From: Molanna angustata
Taxonomy: Eukaryota; Arthropoda; Insecta; Trichoptera; Molannidae
DNA: 64,000 nucleotides
Direction of reading: 5' to 3'
NCBI GenBank assembly: GCA_963576475.1
Contig: OY754975.1
Coordinates: forward strand, 20,524,646-20,588,645
Below the pieces are notes generated by a model. That model saw only the letters and a list, made by a program, of their open reading frames with translations. It made no database searches and was not told where the DNA came from. This document shows, piece by piece, positions 25,001 through 37,000 of this stretch. The position numbers and the translations under genes are program-made. Every line of letters starts with the position of its first letter. The stretch's first letter is position 1.

Positions 25001-28000
25001 AAAAATATGTTTTATAGAACTATTTTCAATTATGAAATCCATTTTTGGTTAAAAACTATTTAATGGAAAAAAGACGTCTTTCATGTTGAAAAATAATGTT
25101 TATTAAGGTTGGGTAAATATTAATCATTTATTTGTCACAGGAAATGGATACGAACCAGTGAGCGTGCACATTTTTCTGCAATTGAGATCTTGCATGACTT
25201 GTCTCATTAGCAACCCCAAGGCTCCAGCATCACCAGACGAAGATTGCTTCGACAGCCATTCACTCTCCACTTCCATCGATAACTGCAACAAATAGAGTGA
25301 TTCAATTAACACTAACAAATAAGTACTTATTTTCTCTAACACCAAACGTCAATAAATTAAGATGATATGTATACAAGAGAAAGTTAATTGCTGGGAGAAA
25401 ATGTATTTCAATGTACAAAGCAACACAAAGACTATTATTAAGGTCAGCAAAGGGACTCTAATTTTGGTGGGGGTCACGGAGACGCATATTTTTGCTGGAA
25501 ATATGCATCATACAAATACCGTGTAATGCCACAGTTACAACCATCAGTAACACTACCAATAGTCCTACTCCTAGCGTCCTCGAGTGGTCTTAAGATCCCG
25601 CGAGTCCCGGGCAATGTGGCCACTGGCAATGCCATCAGCCATAGCAAATAGGAGAGGATGAACGGCGATTCTCTGGCGCCTCAAAACTGGTATCCCCAGC
25701 TAAGGGAAGGAAAACCCCGACAGAAAACCACCCAAGCCAGGTCTTATGCTACAACGTGCCTAGGGCTGAATGGCACCGGGGTTATATGGTGTCGCAAGCG
25801 TTGTGCCCTCTGGAAACTGGTCCGAATCCGGAGTGTAAGTAGGACTTGCCATGACGTGGGGCTCCGTTATGGTGGACCGTCTATTTCCCCTTACTTTCCT
25901 AAGGTCTGGAAGTTGCCTTGTCGACTGAAGGACCGTACGAACCAGATGAATACAAATAAACCAAAAAACCCACCTTCGTCCTCCCGAAAGGGGGGGCCTA
26001 GACTCGCCTACACAGGGGAGTCATTATCAACCGTAGCCGGAGGTAATACAGCTATTCCCGCCCGAAAGGGGGGACCAAGACCCGTCTGCAAAGGGGGGTC
26101 GCCAACCACGATAGAAGCATCCAATGAGGGGAAGGAGGGGAGACTGCTGCATGAAAGTGGTTCAGATTAATCTGCACCACTCGAAGGCGGCGTCTGCCGC
26201 ATTACTTCTCCGCCTCTTAGAAAAAGGAGAAGATGTTGTCTTAGCCCAAGAACCATGGGTTGTCAAAAATCTAGTGGCTGGGTTAAAATCTAAAGACTAC
26301 AGAATCTTCTATACAAACAATAAAGGTAAGCCAAGGTCTTGTATTCTTATAAAGAAGGAGCTCAATGCCTTTAAGGTGTCAGAGTTCTGCAACGAAGATA
26401 TCACGGTGCTGGCAGTAGAACTTCAGTCCCACACCATTTGGCTGATTTCTGCCTACCTAGCACATGATCACGAAGAACCGCCCCCTCCAGGTATCCTTCA
26501 ACAAGCCATACATAGAGCAGAAGATGAGAGGATACCTGTGGTGACAGGTGCAGATGCCAACGCACACCACACAATCTGGGGCAGCACGGACACAAACGAG
26601 AGAGGTGAGTTAATTTTTGAATATATTTTATCACATAACCTCGAAATTTGTAATATAGGTGATACTCCAACATTTATTACCGCAATAAGGCGTGAAGTTC
26701 TAGACATAACAATTGCCAATGAATATGCTGCCGAATATGTAAAAGAATGGAAAGTCTCAGCTGACCACTCCTTCTCTGATCACCAGTACATTGAATTTAA
26801 CTTAAACTTTCAGAAACCAGATAGAGTCATGTACAGCAATAGAAGGAACACACAATGGGATAAGTACAACACTGCCCTCAGTGAATTTCTTTCTGAAATA
26901 CCAACCAAACCCTCAACAACAGAGGAATTGGATAACATGGTAAAGACCCTTACTAATGCTTGTAACCAAGCCACCAGGGAATCGTGCCCGGTGCGTATAG
27001 CTAAAGGGAGAAAAAGACCACCATGGTGGACAGAAGAGATAATTACCCTAAGAAGGGAATGTCGCAAACTATTTAACCTAGCCAAGAAAAACAATGAATG
27101 GGAAACTTATAAGGCTAGTCAAAGAGTTTTTAAGAGTAAAGTAAAAACGGCAAAAAGAACCTCATGGGAAGATTTCTGCACAAAAATTGAAACAATCCCT
27201 GAGGGAAACAGGATTCGCAAAATCCTAGCTACGGATCCAGAGATGCCTGAATATATAAAGAAAAACGATGGCAGCTGGACCTCAAGCAGCTCTGAAACAT
27301 TAGAGCTATTAACAGAAACACACTTTCCTGGATGTAAACTCGACATGCCTAGGGAAACCGTCCGCCCGATAGGGGGGGCGCAGACCCACCTGCAAAGAGA
27401 GGGCATGCCTGAGACAACAAACCAAACCAGGAAACAGAAAAACTCCCAGAAATTATTTAATACAGAAATGATTGCTTGGGCAATTTACGAGTTTGAACCA
27501 TACAAGTCGCCAGGTCCGGATGGTATCATTCCAGCGGAACTGCAAGCGGCCTCGGAGACTGTCATACCCTGGTTGGGGACAATCTTCGAAGCATGTATAG
27601 AACTCTGTTATACCCCCAAATTATGGAGAGAAGTAAAAGTGGTGTTCATACCCAAAGGTGGAAGAACATCTAATAATACATCCAAGGATTTCAGACCAAT
27701 CAGTCTATCCTCGTTTGTCCTTAAAACGCTAGAAAGACTCATAGAAACCAGAATAAGGGGTAAAATAGAACCTTCAAAGTGGTCAGAGTCTCAACATGCG
27801 TACAGCAAAGGGAAATCTGTAGAAACAGCATTACACACCCTGATACACAGAATCGAGAAATCGATGAAGTATAAAGAGTACACACTGGTCTCCTTCCTAG
27901 ACATTGAAGGAGCCTTTAATAACATTAAATATGAAACAATGACTCAGTCTCTGAGGAAATTGGGCATAGAGACTTCGCTCATAGAATTTATCGACAATAT

Positions 28001-31000
28001 GTTGAGAAATAGAGTTATAAACTCAGAACTTGGGGGCTCAAAGATAAAAAGATACCCGGTGAAGGGAACACCCCAAGGAGGCGTTCTATCACCTCTTTTA
28101 TGGAATCTAGCCCTAAATAAACTGTTGATGGAGTTAGACGACACCGGGGTCGGAGTAATCGCTTATGCAGATGATCTCGCCATAGCGGTGTCCGGTAAGA
28201 TCCTCAACATACTCTCATCTCTCTTACAGAGGGCACTAGACAGGATAACTCAGTGGTGTATTAATAGTGGGTTGGGAGTGAACCCAAAGAAAACAGAGTT
28301 GATCCTCTTTACAAATAAACGGGTAATCCCGGCATTTACATTGCCAACCCTAGAAGGGGTGACATTAGAGATCTCAGCTCAAGCTAAATACCTAGGTCTG
28401 ATCCTGGATAGAAAACTGAGCTGGAAGCCTAACACGCAGGAAAGAGTACGGAAAGCTACAAATGCACTGTACACCTGCAGAAAGATCGTGGGAAAACGGT
28501 GGGGACTACACCCCAATATAACCCACTGGATGTACAAGGCGGTCATAAGGCCAGTCATGATGTACGGAGTGGTGGTATGGTGGCACTGCTTGAAAAAAGG
28601 AGTGCACCTAAAAGAGCTGGCAAAAGTTCAAAGACTAGCAGAAGTGACAACCACTGGCTGTCTGAGAACTACACCATCAAAAGCCCTTGACACCATCCTG
28701 CATCTGATGCCGCTTGACCTCCTAGGAAAACAAATGGCAACGAAAGCTGCCATAAGAATGAATTGTGTCAACCCTTAGAGGGAGACACACATTGGACACT
28801 CCATGGTTCTTCAGGAGTTCAAAAAGCCATCCGAAGGTATCGACTATGTCATTCCCAAGCCTTTCTTCGAGAACAGGTTCTCAACCCAAATCCCCTCGCG
28901 GGAAATGTGGAAGGAGAATCTGATCCGTCACGATGAAGCTCAGGTGTTTTTCACTGATGGGTCAAAACTGGAAGGTAAGGTGGGCGGAGGAGTCTTTTCG
29001 GAGCAATTAAATATTAATATTTCTTTCAGGTTGCCGGACCACTGTAGTGTTTTTCAAGCAGAGATCTTGGCAATCCAGGAAGCAGTAGAATGGATACAAG
29101 GCAATGCAGTATCAAACAGCATTGTCCGTATTCTCACAGACAGCCAAGCGGCTATTAAAGCCTTAAAAGGCGTAAGTACTACTTCCAGAGTGGCCCTGAA
29201 CTGCCGCAACATCTTAAATGGGGCAGCGGAGCGGTTCAATCTACAAATCATGTGGGTGCCGGGTCACAGTAATATAGCGGGGAATTGTAGGGCAGACGAA
29301 CTTGCCAGAGCAGGTACCCTGTTATCTCTAGACAATATCAAACACAGACCTGGAGTCCCCATGGCAACATGTAAACTCCGGGTCAGTGAGAAAATTATTG
29401 CTTGTGCTGACCAAAGGTGGTCTGAGGAGAGCACATGCTCCATTGCCAGACAAACATGGCCAAAATATGATCTCAGAAGAACCAGAGAAATACTCTCGTT
29501 CAGAAGAGACTCACTCGCCAGAGTTATATCAGTATTAACGGGACACTGGGTTATAGGAAAGCATGCCAGAAGGCTAAGGCTGGAGGCATACGATTACTGC
29601 AGAGCATGCCAAGACGAGGAGGAGGAGGAGACGGTGGTCCACTTCCTCTGTCACTGTCCTGCTCTCTCTAGAATTAGGAGAAGCTCCTTGGGAAGTTTCT
29701 TCTATGATGATTTAATTGACATAGCGTCGGCCGACATTGCAGACATTATGACATTCATTTGCCGCTCAGGCTGGTTCAAGGGGGATGAGTAAGTGGGAGG
29801 ACAGCCCCAATGTGGTATCACAAAGGGCCAATTGGCCTAAGTGTGTTCTCCTCAAGAACTGCCACCCGCAAAAAAAAAAAAAAGGTCAGCAAAACTATCC
29901 TGATGGGTGGTGGCGGAGCAGTTAGCGACCTGCGATATTCATCCAGTGGTAGCGATTTCGAATCCTGCACAACATATTTCATTTACCTATAGCACAAGCA
30001 TATGCTTAATTCAGGAAATGTATGAGGATGTATATGTACTTGTTACAAGGACAAATTCATTCTTTAAAAAGAAAATACTGTAGGTACACTTTCGTAAATC
30101 CTGTAAGCTACAAATTTACTGTCAAAAAGTAATTCTTTTCAATAAGTTACAATTGTGAGAAATATTTATTAATAAAATTCTCCACTGCTAGAAACAGACC
30201 CTAAGACACTGGCACATAAACAAAACGAGTGGGCTGTGGCCAACACTAAACTCTCCACTACATATTAAGTGTACATTTTTTCTTCTTGAAAGGTTGACAA
30301 TCCCTAAATGCATTTTATGAAGTACATTTCTATTAGATTCCTAAATAAGTATTAGTTTCCCTAAGGAAAAAAATTTCATAATACACCATACACACAAAAA
30401 CCGTTTGTATGCACTCTCTACATGACACCTGTAAATAAATTGATGTAAACTAGTTGCATGTAACACATGAGATCCAACTGTTGATAGTGATAGTATGTAT
30501 AGTTGAAGATTAAGTATCAAACTATGAAGTCTTCTTACATATATTATTGTGTATAGGCGACTGCCATACAAATTGTATGAAGCGATGTAAAGCAGATTAT
30601 AGAGAGGATTATTAATTATTAATAATCATTTTGATATTTGTGATTTAGTTGTATTTCCTAATTTAACATATTTTTGTTATCTCTGACAATGTTTCAATAT
30701 AAAAATAAATATACTCTGTCTGGTGTATAATGTTTATTTAACAATACAAAAAGATGGCAGACATTAATATTTAAAGAGCAATGAACTGTAGAATATTCAC
30801 CAGTGCAAACAGTGCAATCATATTGATAAGTTATTCACAATCGATACAACATGGATGCATATATCATATTTTATTATATTCACAATTTATATTTATGTAC
30901 AATGTACACAAGTCAAGGAAATTTTATATTGAATTCATAAATAATACAGATATTTTATTCAATTTCACACACATATATATTTGCTATCATGATAAATAAA

Positions 31001-34000
31001 TAAATATGCTTGTACCATGATAGTTGATTGCCATGGCACAGTGAATTATTATTAAAAAAAATGAATATGTCCTTGTTACAAGTACAAATACATTTTCTAA
31101 ATTAAGCATAAATAATTGTGCAAATGAACATAAAGCTTGTGGTGAATGAATTTGGTTGAGGCAAGATACAAACTCGCGACCACTGGATTACTAATACAGC
31201 ACGCTAACCGCTCATCACCACACATCTACTTACTAGCATTTGTTGGAAGTAAATGTCATTTGACAATAAACTCGCCACTAGCACAGGGTGCAAAGATGTG
31301 TTTCAACAGAACAAACTTCTTAAAATTCGCAAAATTTTTGAAGGGTTCTGCTAATTTTAAGTTCTTTCATTCATCAAAGTAAAAACTTAGTAATAAGAAA
31401 AACAAACTATACAATGTTTGGATGGGTGGATGGCAGAGAGGTTAGCGCGCTGGGCTAGTAATCCAGTGGTCACGAGTTCAAATCCTGCCTCGACCGATTT
31501 CGTTCACCTATAGCACAAGCATTTATGATTCCTCCAAGCATTTATGATTATTTTAAGGAACATAGGAAGATGTATATGTACTTGCTTAACAAGGACATAT
31601 TAATTTTTTATTTAAAAAAAAAATGTTCATATTCTCTATGATATAGAGAGGTGTATATTTATATCTTGCTATAAAGAAATGTTTCATCAAAAACCATTTC
31701 ATCTGTTAAAATCATTACATATTAAACAATTCCCCCTAAATATGAAATACAATTGCTGAAACTATATTTTTTCGAAAATATCTGTTTGCGAAAATAGCCC
31801 CTCCTTAAAATATTAGAGATTTGAAGGCCACACAGGCACACAAATGTAATTAGTTGCATTGGCGTCCTCATTTAACAGATATCAGCTAAGACCGCCAAAA
31901 CCAAGAACGACACATACGCAGTGTCAATATAGTTTTTGGGAATCAAGGCTTTATTATAAAATAATGATGGATATTGAACAAAACATATCGCATGATGGGC
32001 CATGAAGACCTCGTTACTCGTTGGCTGAAGCAGATTGGAAGAGAAGGATCTGCCTCGGTATTCTTAGATTTTTCGAGATAGAGGTTTTAGAGTTTTTCAT
32101 CCTGGTTGTCGATGTTCTAAGTGAATGGAATATGTAAAAAAAATAATAAAACAAATCATATGATCGCAGAATAGCAAAATCAATTCTAAACTAGTACTGC
32201 CTCAAGAAGAGACTATGTCTAGCGAGGCAGTGAAATTTCCAAATGTGTGGAAAAAAAAAACAAAATAATAATAATTGTAAAATTGTAATTAGGTATAAAT
32301 AAAATTGTATTTTGTTCCTTTGTAATATTTATACTGTTGGAAATATATTATTCATTCGTTCATTCATTCATTTACTCAGCCAATACTGAAATTATCACTT
32401 TGAAACTAAAGACAGGGCTAAATTATAGTTAACAATTTCAGAATCATAGTATTTGAAAATTCTCTCGATAAAAAAAAAATCCAAATGTGCCTCTTAAATT
32501 TGCAGGATTCCTTTTTTTATCGTTTTAATTCTTCAGATATTAAACTATAATTTAGTAAAAAATACTGTTAAATATAATGTAAACACCGAACATTAAAAAA
32601 AAGGGTAAAATTCATGTAGTAGCTTACGTCGTTCCCGTTTCGTGTCACAAAGTCGTATAAAATGTATGGCGGGACAAACCCCACTGCTTCTTCTTCAGTA
32701 CGAGAAGTGGGGTACAATTCCCAGTGCCTGTGCAGCCTTTTATTAAAAGTAACCGTGATAAAAAAAACAAAAATGACTTTCCTGAATCTAAAAAAACCTG
32801 TCGTATTAAAAAATTAAATGTTCTACGTTTATAAATGATATTTTTTCTCTATTTATTTTCTTTGTTGGTGGTAGGTAACAGAATGATTCTTGTAGAGGTG
32901 GGTAGTGGGACAATCAAAATAAGAGTTCATATTATGATGATGTATATAATATTTACATACATTGGTTATAGAAAATAATCAGTAAATAATTAACTAGACT
33001 GTCAATTTTATTTAACAACCATAGTGAAGTAATTCAAGCATGATAAAATGTGCCAAATAATTTAGTCTATGTATTAAATATATACATAGATACATGTAAA
33101 TAGAAATATGCAAATGTTTACATTGTGCCTCATTAATTATTCCTAGCAGGTTGTTTACCCACTGAACTGTCTATTCAGACAGCATAGCAACACAAGACAT
33201 ACACCAGGGTTGGACACATTATTCTATGTCATAGAAAATCCAAAATAAAAATCTCATTCTAAAAACAATTATACTCCCCTCTTTTAACACGAGATTTTAT
33301 CTCAATTAAAGAGGGTTATTATGAATTATATATGAATTAACTTCTTCAATCTTCTTTGTTGGTCCAAGATACACCAGCGGCGCAATATACACATTCTGTC
33401 ACTATTGTACAATATTCTCTCTAATACAAACCTGCCACAGTACCTCAAAAACAAATTCACTTATTTATCCAATCATTCCATTCCGATCTACATCCCTATT
33501 CATAATACGGAATTTCACAATTCGTTGTTTGAAGTACTATCAGCAAGATTATGTAATAGCCTAAGTCCGGATATTGCGTTGTCTAACTCACTTTGTATTT
33601 TCAAGAAAAAATTAAAGAAGGAATTTTTATCCCTAAACATCTGACTCCGGTTTCCTCTCCTTGTCTTTTTCTATCTTATTTTTGATATAAATTTTTTTAA
33701 TTTTTTTGTTTTAATTGTTATCTTAGTGTAATATTATTATATATTTTCTTTGATTTTTTTGCTTTCATTTTTTTGTTGTTGTACATACACAATTTTGTCA
33801 TACATAATATCTATGTAATCTGGTTGGTTGGAAAAAAATTGCCTAAAGACGATGAGCCCGTCAGTGTGCAATATATTATGAAGATAAGTGTAATATACTG
33901 AATGTGCAATATATTATGAAGATAAGTGTAATATACTGAATGGGGATGATCAGTATGTCTTCTCTCTAGATGATGAATATAATTTATAACTCAGTAATTT

Positions 34001-37000
34001 ATTGTCTTTTACAAATAATCTATTTACAATTATGGGTACCAACAATTGCCCGCTTGCCGGTAACCAAGCCGACTACACATTCTCAACCGACCTACTATTA
34101 TATCATACATCTCTTTCATGCACAATGTCTCTTTCATACTCTCACTACACCACAATAAGAAAGGGATATTGAAAATAAAATAAAAATAGGTTGGAGGTGG
34201 TTTAAACACATAGAAAGAATGAATGAGGAACATATGAACTGAAATATGGAGTAGTGAGAAGTAAAAAAAATTAAATATATACTTTTGAGTATAATTTTTG
34301 AGCCTGAGAAAGGTAGGTGTATCTAGTGCAATCGCTATGGTTCAATAAATTCATTGATTAAAACTGTTATTTTAAATTATATATTTCCACTATGTAAACA
34401 ATCAAATTTTAGTTTTTTTCTAAAATATTTGTATGGATAGAGATAATGTAACATATTTATATATAGCATCCATAGATTAACTGATTGTAATTGAAAAAAA
34501 AAAAACTTAAAAGTGTATGGTTTTGTCAGCCCTATTTCAACATACATAATATGAATCAAGGATAAAAGATGGGTGCTTGCATATATAATGAGATAACCAT
34601 CTAAATATTCATGTTCAATATCGTAAAAATAAATACTACTCAGGAAGTTGACAGGACAAAAAATAACGCAAAATAAATAAATCATCATTATATAATGGTT
34701 TTTGTGTATAATAGAGATGACAAAAATAACATTTATAAATATTAATATATTACATAATCATTATATACCTAACATATATATTATTTGGAATTAATCGGCC
34801 TGGAGGGGATAATTTTCGCACACACAAAAAAAACGAAAAAACTCAAATTTGTCTTCTGCGCACCCATGTGATATTCCAAGATGTTTAACGATAACTATAC
34901 AAAGTTTTTTGTTTTTTTTTAATAATTTTCAAAAAACAAACATTTTAAAAAAAATTACAAACATAAATTGCAGAATTTACAGACAAGACGAAGGACCTCA
35001 GAGTTAATGTACCTTTATGACATAATAAACTCCAATATTGACTGTACAGACCTTCTGAAAATTATAAACTTCAACATACCAAACAGACGAACAAGGCATA
35101 CCTCAACGTTCTTTTAGACCAAAAAAAGAAACAATAACGCTGCTCAGAATTTGCCACTGTACTGATGCCTTACCACATATAATAATTTGGAAAGGATCAG
35201 GTCCGTGGACATATTATGTTTATCCAGGACCCTTTTCAGGAGCCACATTAAACAGGAATAATTAATTGTTTTGTTATCAACAGTATGTATAACATTAAAT
35301 CAAAGGTGGGCTGATTAAGTTACTTACTTATGTTATTCTTATATATTATATTGTTAAAAAATATATTATTGTACATTGCCCATTTTTTAAATTAAATTAA
35401 AAAAAGTTCTGAATCTCTGTAAATCTGTTTTGAATAATAATTAAATTGCAGCTTGTTCAAATATTTCGAAAATCATTGTTTGGAAAGGTTTTGTTATATA
35501 TGTATTCATATTCTAAAATGTAAAATGTTGGCTGTTTAAAAAACTTACCAAATATTCTGTGAGTTTCTTGACAACAGGTTCATAGTGCACAGTTCTGGCC
35601 CATGCGTCGCACACAAAACAAAGATTGAAGTAAAATGCGTTTCTGGCATATTTCTTATTGTCTATTTTAACGGGGAATCCCAATATCTTAGAGTTAAGTA
35701 ATGTTCTGAAACAAAAAGAAAAGCTTGCTCAACTTCATGATTTGTTTTGCCAAGATTTAAAATAGACAAAAGATATTCAATGAAAAAAAAAAATTAAAAA
35801 CCCTGTGATTTTGTTCACATATATTTGGTAAATAACTTTGGAAATTACAGTGGAAATTTTTTTTTTTTGCATGGTTGGTAACTGTGTAAACTGTCCCCCT
35901 CAGCTGTAAGTTAATTGCTGATATTTATACAAGCATTGATTTAAATTGATTGATTGTACCTCCTCCTCCCAGGATAGTCCACCCTCGCAAACAGATCAAA
36001 TGACCTAATATGAATGTATAATACTTAATATGTACTTTTTTATTTAAAAAAAAATGGTAAATACTATTTACACATATACACTCTTTACTACTAAGTCATT
36101 AAATTTATAAATCAGTCTAATCAAATATTCCTAACCTTATTTGTGGTTGTGCGAAATAAACAATTTTCTATAGTCTTACCATAGAATAATAAAACTATAG
36201 AATACTCATTCCCATACAATACCTCGCTGAAAAAGTGAAGTCGTTTTATTGGCCGGCTTGTGTTAATATATGTATGACTCTGCTGGTAGACATTGTTCGT
36301 ATAGTACTACTTGTTATGACTGCGTAAATAATTTTGCAAGCAGTTAAAAAATTCCCTATTTGGAGAACGTATCACGCAGACGGCCAAATGATTACTGAAT
36401 GCTCGTAGCAAAATGTTGACCAAATTAGTCAACATAAAGCAGTCGCGTTTACTGCAGGCTAAAGAGTATTCTATACTATTATTATTCTATGAGTCTTACA
36501 GAAGAATTACTGTTTTGATTTCAAAATTAAGTATATACAGTAAATTACACGTGTGTCAAATAACAATGGATAGTAGTTAAATTGATAAAATATTGTGTGC
36601 AGTAAGTAATAATTAATAGAAAACAATGGTACTTGCACATTATTTTATGTTCAACACATTATGCATGAATCCCATATTGTAATAAAATGTAAAGAATTAT
36701 AATAAAAACAATCATCATAATTGTATTTAATAAATTAATCACTTTGTGTCAGACACTTTAAGAAAATACCATCATAGACTTATAGTAGTATAATTGATAT
36801 GAGTAATAAAAAATCCACACACATGGACTGCAATTAGTGCTTTCACTTTTTTCAATTAAGAGGGCATATAAACCTAAACACCTCAATTTGAAATCAAATT
36901 TCTCAAATATGTTAAACAGTGTATTTCTAAAATAATAGCATATATATTTTCAACATTTTTGTAGTGAATGTTCTTTACACAATTTTAAAATTCAACATAA

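Larger units (their letters stand above)
12729..25155 (-). other. NPRL2 intron 3
   Basis: 12.4 kb. Holds a dispersed repeat, a SINE split by a LINE fragment, the I-like LINE, a direct repeat pair, a 586-bp MITE and a tandem duplication. The stretch 22400-25100 has a GC-richer patch at 22600-23000 and otherwise nothing I recognise. Confidence 0.85.
25452..29881 (+). mobile_element. Full-length LOA-clade LINE with 12-bp target-site duplication
   Basis: Flanked by perfect AAGGTCAGCAAA at 25440-25451 and 29882-29893. The 3' end is an A-run of about 13. Order: ribozyme-like leader, short ORF1, ORF2 (endonuclease, reverse transcriptase, RNase H, C-terminal Cys/His), short 3' UTR. VVQINLHHSKAA at the start of ORF2 is characteristic of LOA/Baggins-type elements, as far as I recall the family. 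Only one coding lesion is visible (TAG at 28776-28778). A 3' copy at 37063-37480 is nearly identical, so the family was active recently. Antisense to NPRL2. Confidence 0.93.
25283..35548 (-). other. NPRL2 intron 2
   Basis: 10.3 kb. Holds the full-length LOA LINE, SINE B copies and CR1/L2-like LINE fragments. The stretches 30080-31050, 31625-33370 and 34700-34970 show nothing I recognise. Confidence 0.85.
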
